Below, in pieces: positions 45,312 through 55,329 of a stretch of 64,000 nt of DNA. The position numbers were made by a program, and so were the translations under genes. A model generated the notes under the pieces. That model saw nothing but the letters and a program-made list of their open reading frames with translations, searched no databases and was not told where the DNA came from. Each line of letters starts with the position of its first letter. The stretch's first letter is position 1. The stretch is from Asterochloris sp. CNOR1 (lineage: Eukaryota > Chlorophyta > Trebouxiophyceae > Trebouxiales > Trebouxiaceae). The stretch covers positions 1,922,001-1,986,000 of the forward strand of contig OZ017748.1 in NCBI GenBank assembly GCA_963969365.1. Direction: 5' to 3'.

Positions 45312-45713
45312 ATGGCAACTCTGCAGGATCGATTCAACATCAACAGTCAGCTAGAGCATCTCCAAGTAAGTGCGCAGGGCAGGGCCTCCTCCTGCTTGAC
45401 AGTGGCCTGCCAAACCATCGGATTCACTCTTGTGAGCATGCACACTGTCTGTGCAAGCCCCTGGCCTTGGAAGAGCCCTGCTTCCTTCCTGCAGGCCAAG
45501 TATGTGGGCACGGGGCATGCAGATTTGACGCGCTGGGAGTGGGCTGTCAACGTGCACCGGGACAGCTATGCCTCCTACATCGGACACCACCCCCAGCTGG
45601 CCTACTTTGCAGTGGCAGAGAATGAGTCCATTGGGCGCAAGAAGTATGAGTTCCTCCAGAAGATGCTGCTGCCCTGTGGGACACCACCCAAACGGGCAGA
45701 TGACGAGGAATAG
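45312..45713 (+). CDS. SF3B5: Splicing factor 3B subunit 5
   Basis: Small subunit of the SF3b complex in U2 snRNP, which recognises the intron branch site in the nucleus. The product is 90 aa, against 86 in human, and nearly identical in layout: RFNINSQLEHLQ, AKYVGTGHADLTRWEW, VNVHRDSYASYIGH, YFAVAENESIGRKKYEF, MLLPCGTPP. Two exons, 45312-45365 and 45495-45713, with a GT-AG intron at the position after SQLEHLQ. It is divergent from the kinesin-like gene. Confidence 0.96.
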   Translation: MATLQDRFNINSQLEHLQVSAQGRASSCLTVACQTIGFTLVSMHTVCASPWPWKSPASFLQAKYVGTGHADLTRWEWAVNVHRDSYASYIGHHPQLAYFAVAENESIGRKKYEFLQKMLLPCGTPPKRADDEE

Positions 45714-46062
45714 CACCCCTGAGGACAGTCCCAGTATTGCAGCACAGCGAGAAGGCCGCCTGGCCGCAGCAAGTGGCCAACTGTGCAGAGCAAGGCCAAC
45801 ACTTTGCAGCCTGCCACAGACACTCTGTTTGCCACGGCCAATTTGTGAGGAACCTGGCTCAAGCTGGCTGAGAGCTGGCATGTCCCAGCAGCTGAACCCC
45901 TATGGGTTGATGAAAGTCTGACGGCAGCTGTGTTCCCTTTGCAACTGGAGAACTCCACAGGGCCATGGACTTGAGTGCAGGCTGATGAATTTTCAGCAAT
46001 TTAATTTCAATAAACTGCATGATGTGCAAGGTGAATACCAGGGCCTGCTGCTAGGTGCTGTG
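45714..46062. other. SF3b5 3' region and upstream of the unknown gene
   Basis: 349 bp with no gene I can support. An in-frame ATG at 45985 could extend the next protein by 26 residues, but the added residues look unlike the rest. Confidence 0.35.
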
Positions 46063-49000
46063 ATGGCACTGCCAGAAGATGGACCAGCAAGGCGGACAAG
46101 GGCTAGGACTGCCCGTCAGGACTCGGCTGCCGGCCCTTCGAAGTCGGCAGCTGGGGTGCTGCAGAGCGGATTAGCTCATGCCTGGGCTTGGCTGACGGTA
46201 AAAGCTGATTGCTGCAACCATCACTTGCATGAGCTGCTGACTTTTATCAGGCCTCTGCGCCACACTGCTGCTTGCTCCAGGCTCAGAGCAACTGCACGGT
46301 GGCTTGCTCCTGTTTGATCAACTATTCATGCAGCGTCGCAGTACAAATCTGCTGGCGGGATGTTCGCACCTGCATCATCTCACCAGCTGCTTTGCCATGC
46401 CCTGCAGCCCACAAAACTCCGGCCTGCACAGCTGGGGGACGAGGAGACGGAACACTTTCAGGATGCATCAGGTGATTTCCATCCCTTTGCAGGGGCGGTG
46501 TCTCGACTGACTGTTGTCAAGCACCGCTTGACACAGTGCATCATGAGGAGGCATGCGGATGGGGTCATTGCACAGGTCTCCTCCACCGTGACGAAGGGCT
46601 CCTCACTCAGCTGGCTGCAATACGTGCTGCTCTTTGCAACTACCGCTGCTGTCCTGCAGAAGTGATAGAGATCGAGCTGGAGGCAGGCCCATCTTCAAAG
46701 CCAGAGGTGAGCTCGTCTGCCCTGCTGCCTGCCGCTGCATCAGGGGACTTGGAGCAGCCAGCTCCGATGGCCCCCAGAAAACAGACATCTGCCTGCACCT
46801 GCAGTAAGGGAGTGAAAGCACTGGGGTGGCATTCCATTGAGCTTTTGCCTGTCGCAAAGGCCAATGCATGCCCAAAGGCAGCAGGCAAGCAGCAAGCCAT
46901 GCTGACTGGCCCTGCACAGCTGCTGCAGGCGATGGAGGAGGACCAACTTGCTCCAGAGGGCGACGGCAGTGGTCCACCTGCGGCTGAGGACCTGTCAGGG
47001 TCTGGTGAGCTCCCATTGGCAGCCTGAAGCTTCAAGCTATACAGAACTCAGTGAGCTCAGAGGTGTTGGCAGGAGACGCACCCATTTCAAGCCGTTTTGG
47101 ACTTTCTTGACGGCCAGGTCACAGTGCCAGTCTGCCCAACACTACGCGCGCCCGCATTGCTCTCAATAGGGCAGGCACAGTCCAAAAGAGCAGCTGCAAC
47201 ACAGATGGATCTAGCTGTGCTGCCTGAGCCGCTTAGCAGTGCTTGAGATCACCTGCGCTCTGAGGAGTGGGAAAATGCAATCCTCGCGTCCGCTGCAGAC
47301 CACAGTTCTGTTGGCCCCAGAGACGGCATCCAGGATGCATTGCTACCCCAGCATGTCCATCTTTGCCCTGCAGACCACAGGCTTGCCAGCTCCACAGATG
47401 GCCTCATGTAGCAGGCGCCGGGCTTCTCAGGGTTCATAAAGAGACATTGTCGCCATGTGTGCCTTGCAGACCAGAGCCCTGCTGGCCCCACAGACGGCGC
47501 CGTGGCTGCCAGCTCTGCACGGCAGCAGCAGGCCCTCCCTGAGGCACCACAGGGACAACCCACGCCTGAGGCGCTGCAGCAGGAGGACTGCTTCAGGCTG
47601 GTCAATGGGCGCCTCCTGGCCACGGCCGGTGCTGCCGCCAAGTTCCTGAGCCTCAATAGGCCAGGCTCTGCGCTGCACGCTCTGGCAGAACTTGCAGCTG
47701 AGAGGGACCCTGTTGCCCTGGAGGCAGCCACCGCGGCCACCTGGGCTGCTTCTGACACCAGTGGCGGCGAGGCTCATGACCAACAGCTGCCAGATGGGCA
47801 CTGGGATGAGCTGGAGGCGTGCGCTCGCCCGCTGCCTGGGGGCGCCCTGGGGGAGGGGACCTGCTCAGGCTGGGAGAAGCTGCGGCTTGCAGAGCCTGGC
47901 AGGGGCAGCGCAGTCATAAATGTTGTGCGGGGCCTGCACAGGTGATACCAACTTGCAGCGCGACCCCTGCCCAACAGCTTGACATTCTGCATGCCTGTGC
48001 TGCACAGGCGCCACCACGTTGCATGACACCACCAACAGCATGCAGGCTTTAGTCCAGGCGTCTGCTCAGTGCCCTTGAAGGCATGAGGAGTCTTTGCATC
48101 TTCACTGCAGCGCAAGAGCGCCTGTGCCAAAGCGTCTCCACGCCTCCTCAACAAGGGGTGTGTTTGTCCAGCACAGTCAATGTGAGGCCCACATGAACAG
48201 GCCAGTGGCCTTCTTAACCTGGAGTCCACCCTAATAATTTGCTGCACCCGTAACGTGCAGCTTTGTGCGCAAGCGCAAGCACCAGGGTGAGTACCACGGC
48301 ATCCCCGAGCCAGATGATGTCGTGCGGTGCTACACCAAGTTCCTGGAGGACCATCCAGAGGCTCGTGAAGAGGAGGTGCACCCACGCCAGGTGGGTGAAT
48401 GGTGGGCAGCGAGGTGACACTCTCGTGCAAGAAGGGTTGCTGGTAGGAGGCCTGCCCAGGAAGCGGAGGTGTAGCCATGCAACATGGGCACCGTTTCTTG
48501 TGCACCAGGGCACCAATGACGTGAAAGGGGGTGGTGCGCCATGTGAGGGGCCAGATGAACAGGGCCAGCAGCAAGTCCTGCCTTGCTGGCACAGTATTTC
48601 TGTGGTAGTCGTTCTTGTTAGCTTGGTGAGAGGAGGTGCAGGTGCGCAAGCTGGGTGCTATGGCCTGAGCAGGAGTCGCTTGATGCAGGAAGCCTGTGCT
48701 GTGTGCAGGAGGTGCATACACCGGCAGCTGCAGCTCAAAGGAAGTTACTGCATGTGGTGGCTGGTCTTTGGGGGTGCTGGCACACTGGGGTGCAGTTAAA
48801 CATGGTGGATATAGACTCTGAAGCCCTGGGAGTGGGTGCCTGCGTGAGGTGGAGCGCGTGCAGACCTGAGGCGCAAGGCATCCAGCAGCAGGGGCCACCG
48901 TGCGAAGTGGCGTCAGCAGGAGCAGTTTCTGCGCAAGTCAGGCTCAGCGACATTAGGAAACAGATTGGGTGAACCTCCACAGATGAGAGTGATCAATCTT

Positions 49001-52000
49001 GAGAGCGGCAGCTGCAGCCACAGGTGGCTGCAGGGCAGCTGAGAGGCAGGTTAATGCTGGCCATTGCTTCTGTGCTGCAGGAGACTGAGCAGGACATTCG
49101 CTTTGGGCTTTGGAATGCAGAATGCGGCACATGCTTGCTGGTCAAGCAAGCTGCTGACTGCAGGAGGGGTCCTTGCCTGCCTTGAACAATCTGTATTTGG
49201 CTGGCTGCGGCTGCTGCTGGCCACAAGCAGCTGCCTCTCTGCTGCAAATGGCCGCAAGCATCTCAATACTACTGGCGTGGTCCCATGCACTCCCGATCCC
49301 ACACAGAGAGTGCAAGACTGTTGTCAGGTGACCAAGTCACTGTCTGCAGGCCTGGGCTTCCCCTGGCCCTGTCCCGCGCAGACGTCACAGAGTAGGCGTG
49401 AACAGGACAGGCGTGACTATGCAGAAGAAGAGGCAGCGAGAGATCAGGGAGGCGCAGGAGCAGACTGAGGCAGCCAAGGCACAGCGAAGTCAGCAGGCAC
49501 AGCAGGTGGGGCCTGGCTGGGCTGGACCAGTGCATTGCAAAGTGCATGCGCAAGGCGAGGTCGCACAGCCCAGTCGAGGCTGGCACACCATGTGAGGCCC
49601 TCTGGCTCAGCTGGAGCTTTCTGCGTGGGCCACAATGTTCCTAGAAACAAAGCCCGAGGAGACGCGGTAGGCGCAGCAGGTGAGGTCCTCATGCTTGGCC
49701 CCAAATCTGCTTTACAGAACGGCAGGTAAGGTTACATGGCTCAGCTAGGGCTCTGCAGGATAGACTGATCCCAGCAGAGCCAGCAGACCCAGGAGGTGGG
49801 GCTCATCCATAAGATGCAAGCCAGCCAGTGAGGCAAGAGGAAGCCGCCTCGCAGTGGGAACAGAAGGCGTAGCAGGCCAGCCATGCACACTGCATGTACA
49901 TGATGCCAACAGCTGATGTGACCATGGCGCACCAGAGCACAGATGCTGGAGCGCAGTGGAGTCAGCAGGCACAGCAGATGAGGTCCTCTGGCTCAGCTGG
50001 AGCTCTGATGCTGGCCAGAGGCTGCTATGCCTCATTTGCAGCGCTCCTCCACAAAGCAGCAGCAGAGGCATTGGCAACATGAGGCCCTAACATTCAAGTC
50101 TTGCTGTGCTGCGCATGCAGGGACAGGCCAGGCAGCTGCAGGATCGCGTGCAGGGCCTCCTGACCATGCAGCAGCAGCCGCAGGGCGCCAGCCCTGGCAT
50201 CCTGCAGTCCTCAGTGGGTGCTGGAGCGCGGTACAGCCCTGTGTCTGTGTACCGCAGCCGGGGCGGTCTGAGTTCACTGGCTGGGCCTGGCGGCAGCCGC
50301 CTGGGGCGGGGCACAGCAGGTGGAAACCCAGCATCCCTGTATGGCACTCATACCGGCCTGAGGCCCAGCAGCAGTCGCCCAGGGCAGGAGGGTGCCTTGC
50401 CTGGGCTGCCTTTCAGGCTGGGCGGCCCCCCAGCGCCTGGTGCTGCTCTATCGGGCATGGGCGGGCCTGCGCCCAGCCTGGGGGGCGCCTGTGCCAGCGC
50501 ACAGGGTCCAGCACCTGGGGTGGCAGGCCACAGCAGCAGCACGTTCGGGCTCAGGTCAGCGCTCCAGGTGGCAGGCCGTGGGGACGGCGCGACTGGTCTG
50601 GGATTGGGGAACAGCATCCCTCAGCCGCAGCAGCAGTCGTCTAGTCACCTGGGCCAAACCTCAGCGCAGAACGGTGTCATGCCCCAGCCGCCGCTTGCCA
50701 GCCTGCACTCTGAGTTGCCCCCCTCCGCTCTGTTGCCCCAGCCTCCTCAGCAGACTTCAGCTTCACCTCGACCCACCTTCTCTCAAAATCCCAGCTTCCA
50801 GCCCTTCAGGATGGGCCCCAGGTGAGCGCAGCTGCCTTTCTGAAAGTGTCATGTTCAACATTCTGCACGCTGTACCTCAGAGTCGAGCTTGGACAGGCTC
50901 GCAGACTGACTCGAGTGTGGGGCAGCAGGACGTTTACATGCTGCAAAGCTGATGAAATGCACGCAACTGCCTTTGGCTGGCCTGATGCCAGCGGGAATGC
51001 ATGGCCACAAGTGCAAGACACATATCACCCGAATGTAAGGCTCTGTGCGGCTGACCAAGTGGTGCATGCAACAGTCTGTGCACCTCAGCATGTCAGGCAA
51101 GTTATCTCTGCAGAAGACCTCTGCTGGCGCTGCAGGGTAGGAGGCGCACTGCCGAGCAGGCTGGCAAACCGCACAGGGCCTGAGGAGTGAGCCGACTTCT
51201 GCATTGACATCCTGGGAATGCTTTTGAAGTCCAGTCATGTACAGATCCTGTGTTTGCTGCTAGGCCCTCCAGTGACCTGCTGCCTCATCCTGCATCGCTG
51301 CCTCCTCACTGCTTTGCTGCCCTGCAGGATGGGGCCTGCAGGCTCGCCCACCAACAGCTTCGGCAACCTGGATGGCAGCCTGGGGAGGCGTGCCCTGGTC
51401 AGCAGTCCACTGGGTGAGCGTCTGCCTGCTGCACTTGCAGGCGTGCTTCCAGCTGCTGACGAGTACTGTGGCTCTTTGTGCCCAGGCCTTCTCTGGCATG
51501 CGCTGGCTGCCCACAACTGCACTGAGGGCCCTGGCCGTCAGGGCAGCAGACTGCATGCATAGATGCCTGCCCTGTGCAGGGAAGCATGCTTTCTGCTTGA
51601 GAGCTTGATGTGACATCTGCGCTGAAGCAAGCCTGAGCATGACCATCTCATACTTGCAGCTAACTGCGTGCTTGCAGGCCGTCCCATGCAGGTGCTGACC
51701 TTCTGCAGAGCGAGAAGCAGCGCAAGTGCTCTGAAAACACTCCTGAAAGCGTTCCACAGCAAGCTGCGCCGAGAGCCCCAGCTATTCTAGGAAGCTGGTT
51801 GCATGCTCAAGCACCTTACTGTGCAGGGTGCAGCTGTGGCTGGGCCCACGCCCAGGCTGCGATCACCAGTCAGTCTTGACATCACGATGTACGCTGACTT
51901 GCCTTCCTGTGCAGCTGTCGCCAGGGGCCAAGCTCAAGCTGTGATGGTCAGCCTGCCTTGCCATCAGATTGTATGCTGAGCGACCTTCTATTTGCAGGGC

Positions 52001-54856
52001 CGCTGCCGCCGCTTGGGACAATGTCGCCCATGGGGGCCACACCCAAGCGTGCCAGGGTCAACCTGCCGCACACAGTCAACACCCTGAAGACCAAGCTGCC
52101 CCCTCCAATCACGTCCTCGCCCAGGCCTCAGCCAGGTCAGCAGGGTTACACACCTGTTGCAGTGGCTGCCCCAAAGCTTCAGCACTTTGCAGCTCCTATA
52201 TAACCACTGCAGCGTTCTGCAATCTTCCTGTATGTCATGCCTTGAGAAGCCTGGCAGAGTATGGTACCGTCCACAGGCATAGGAGTGTTGACTGGCAGCA
52301 GCAGAGGTGCTTTGTAGCCAGCCAAGATGATCTGCTGCAGCCCTGCACTTAAAGCTCACAGGACCAAAAAGCTTGCTGCAGGGCCTGGTGGAAGCCTGTT
52401 CCATCAAGGGCAGGGCAACCCACATTTTTCTTGCAGTGCTGACTGGCTGCAGCGGTCAAGGGAAACTGCTAACTGCCACTGGGCGCCTGCCAGATACTGG
52501 TCGCTTGCTGTGAAGCTGATTCTGCGCAGACGGGAAGGCACCAAACAAAATATAACACTGTCATCGGCCTGCAGCGCTCGTGTGGAAGCAGATCGCCACT
52601 AAGCGTAAGGGACCTGAGCCAGATGAAGAAGAGGATGAGGCGGATGTGGTATTTCTTGGAAGGTCGTCAGCACGCAGCACAGGGGCCAGGGCAGCAGGGC
52701 AGGCAGGTGCAGCACAAATGGGGCCAACAGGCCAGGCGGGGGGGCAATCGCCAGTTGCCGAGGCAGCCGCTCCAGGCGACAGCAGTCAGGTGCGGCTTGT
52801 GGGAGGCCTAGCAGCACCACTGGACGCTGTTTCGTCTCAGTAGGCACTCTTTTCTGTTCAGTGCACATGTGTTTGATGATGTGATGCAAGCTCCTGGTCA
52901 GTCAAAAGATGGCACACCACTGGTGCTTGCACACTCTAAGAGCTGCCTGTGCATCCCGGGGAAAACAAGCTTTGCCTGGACAGCCTGCTGGCTGCCAGCA
53001 CATTCGGCTGCCTGTGCATTCTGCTGCGTTGGGCCTGTACACTGGAGTGCCATGAGGCCCCTGCATGCCTTGATGCATGTTCGTGCTACCACCGTCGCCA
53101 TGAGCGGCAGTTTCTTCACTTGATCAGCGGATGAGCGCCCTGCCCTGCAGGCTCCTGCAGCCAAGCGCCACAAGGCGCAGGCGTCGGCTGAGGACGCCAC
53201 CAGGGATGCTGCCGTGGAGGACATCACAATGGACAGCGATGAAGGTAGGCACATATGGGGCTTTTATCCAATGCGTACAACAGGGCACAGTGCACTCTGA
53301 AAGGGCCTGCGACTCTGCCATGGGTGCACCCGCTGCATTTACTCAGGGCGAACTCGTGCAGTCTGAGGAACGTTCAGATATTGCCTCCAGCTGTGCATGC
53401 AGTGGTTAGCTTGCCCCACTAGGTATCTTGCACAGATGACCGTGAGAAGGTGAGTGTGTTCTTGTGGCTGACATGTTCCACGCAGCACAACCTGCCGAGC
53501 TTGGCGCGCTGCTCAATATCTGTGCCTAAGCTAGCAGATATATCAGTTTGGCTGGGGCATGGATAGGAACGCATAGCACACATGACATAGCTGCCACCCC
53601 TGAAAGCGCTCCTGATGCGCTGCAGATGATGGAGCGGGCACCAGCAGTGCCGCGGGGGCTGGGGGGGCCAGCAACAACATCAGCTCCGGCGGTGAGCTGC
53701 TGCACCTGGCCTGTCCCTTAGCCTGGCTCTGCACTGCGGGGATGCGAGCCGCTAGCCATTGCGTGCTCCTTGTCTCACATTATGAGAAGCTTTCTGGCCT
53801 GCATTGTGACCGCCGTGGGAACAGATAGGCTTCTTCATGCCCACTCTGTCTGGTCCGCCTCTTTACAGCTCACAATGGCGGCACTGCAAGTCAATCGCAT
53901 GGCTGTCCCCTGTCCCATGCTCGGCTGCAGACCTGGGGTCAGCTGGTGAGCAGCCGCATGTGTCCTCACACTGCTGCCTTTGCTGTTTGCTGTTTGCTGT
54001 TTGAGCTGATGCTCCTGCTCTGCAGCAGACTGGCAGGCATGCTACGAGGGCCAGCACATCCCCCTGACATGCTGTTCCTTGACTGCTGCAGCCCCTTGAG
54101 GCTGCGTGTGGAGCCCAAGTCCCACAGCCTGATGCTCTTGTATGGCATTGCATGTCTCTGTAAGAAATCCTGCTCTGCTGCAGACCTGGACGCTCGCTAC
54201 CAGATTGGCAAAGGGCACCCGCACATGCTGGAGAAGGCCACCCAGCGCTTGGCCGCCGTCTTTGACATCAAGCAGGTGGATACTGCCAAGGAGGAGCAGC
54301 TGTACGTGTTTAGCGCTGTGGAGCATGCGCCTAAGGCGGCTGGACGCATGGGTGCCGTCCTCAACATTTCAGCCCAGGTCAGGACTATGAACTGCATGGT
54401 CGTCAGTGTATGGCGGGGACCATTTGCACGATGCCAGTGCATCAGGCCAAGAAGCTGACCTGCTGCTTCCAGAATGCACCTGAGGTAGGCAGCCTTGCTC
54501 GGGTTGCTTGCATGCTGCTAGCCATGCCAGTGCACAAGAAGGCTGGATGCAGGGTTGCGCCCTTCAGCAGTGCAGGCGAGTGCAGGGGACAGTGCAGGCT
54601 TGCTTGTTGTGCTACTAGTGGGCAGGTACACAATTAGCCTACGTACAAGGCAGCTGGGCCTGCTAGATAATGCTTGTATGACAGTGCAGGAAGGGATTGA
54701 CATGCTTGCTGCATTCAATGGTGTCTCCACCTCAACCAGACTTTCAAACTCAATGTGAGGTTGCTGTAGAAGGGGGCGCCGGTCAAGGAGGCAGCAGCTC
54801 TGGTGGCTGAGGGCCTGGCGCAATGGAACTCTCCCCCTATGTCCTCATTTTGCTAG
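46063..54856 (+). CDS. Unrecognised low-complexity, probably nuclear protein
   Basis: I do not recognise the family. A phase-consistent model gives 889 aa: basic N-terminus (ARRTRARTARQ); Ala/Glu-rich helical region (CFRLVNGRLLATAGAAAKFL); a compact motif SFVRKRKHQGEYHGIPEPDD followed by CYTKFLEDHPEAREEE; a coiled coil (KKRQREIREAQEQTEAAKAQ); a Gly/Ser/Pro/Gln-rich stretch of about 230 aa; TPKRARVNLPHTVNTLKTKL; TKRKGPEP then DEEEDEADVVFLG (acidic plus VVFL, like a SUMO-interacting motif); PAAKRHKAQ, EDITMDSDE; and a folded-looking end (RYQIGKGHPHMLEKATQRLA, QLYVFSAVEHAPKAAGR). Exons: 46063-46197, 46408-46471, 46576-46706, 46929-47004, 47470-47941, 48261-48390, 49425-49505, 50121-50821, 51328-51413, 51998-52135, 52575-52789, 53151-53244, 53626-53691, 54184-54377, 54770-54856. 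It could be two genes. Confidence 0.55.
47292..47505 (+). repeat. Three copies of an exon start in the unknown gene
   Basis: The real exon begins at 47470 (ccttgcagaccagagccctg, ctggccccacagacggc). Copies: 47292-47331 (gctgcagaccacagttctgt, tggccccagagacggc) and 47365-47410 (cctgcagaccacaggcttgc, cagctccacagatggc). Each includes a ctgcag/cttgcag-type acceptor. Confidence 0.85.
48368..48732 (+). repeat. Copies of exon 6 end of the unknown gene
   Basis: The exon 6 end and donor (48369-48396: agaggaggtgcacccacgcc, aggtggg) recur at about 48630 (agaggaggtgcaggtgcgca, agctggg) and 48707 (caggaggtgcatacaccggc) in the intron. Confidence 0.6.
49487..49990 (+). repeat. Copies of exon 7 end of the unknown gene
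   Basis: gtcagcaggcacagcag ends exon 7 (49489-49505) and recurs exactly at 49961-49977. Weaker copies lie at 49667-49690 and 49775-49805. The longer shared block ctctggctcagctggagct is at about 49609 and 49989. Confidence 0.75.
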
Positions 54857-55329
54857 GCAGAACCAGTTCGAATGAACCCATCGGCACAATGGCATTCTCA
54901 TGAAAAGCACAATCCAGTCTGAACAGAGAGCTACCCGCCATCATTTGTGCTGAGCACAGTCCTGGACATGCATTTGCCTGGATGCCTTTGAGAGGCTCTA
55001 CTTCATATGAATCAGCAGTTGCAACACCAAGAGACTGCTTTCATCATTTGTATCAAGCCTGTCTGGATGTCCCTCTGCTGACTCACCAATAGTCTGGCAG
55101 CCTGAGCATCCCAGGCAACAAGATGGGTTGGGTTGGACCAGACCTTCAGCCGCTGCCTGAGAAAAGCACTGAGATCTGAGATCTCAGTGATGGCCCTGCG
55201 ACTCCCCGTATCAATATAAGCGCCAACACTTCTCCTTCTTTGTTGATCGATCTCCTATCATTGTTCTCTTTAGCAAGCTTTGAAGGTTTCAATGCATGCC
55301 CCCCAGAGGCAGCTTATCTTCTAGCCTTG
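54857..55329. promoter_or_regulatory. Upstream region of the SEC23-like gene
   Basis: 473 bp with AT-richer composition and no gene supported. TATAAG at 55215-55220, about 110 bp before the ATG, could be a TATA box (weak). Confidence 0.35.

Noticed and set aside
46009-46014. AATAAA as poly(A) signal for SF3b5
   Set aside because: It lies about 300 bp after the stop, and chlorophytes normally use TGTAA. It is probably chance in an AT-rich patch.
47774-48898. Minus-strand open frame of 374 codons
   Set aside because: Antisense shadow of exons 5 and 6 of the unknown gene and their introns; composition low-complexity with no recognisable motif.
53868-53937. Possible extra exon of the unknown gene (AHNGGTAS frame)
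   Set aside because: Including it breaks phase to the exon at 54184, and it resembles a decayed copy of the exon at 53626.
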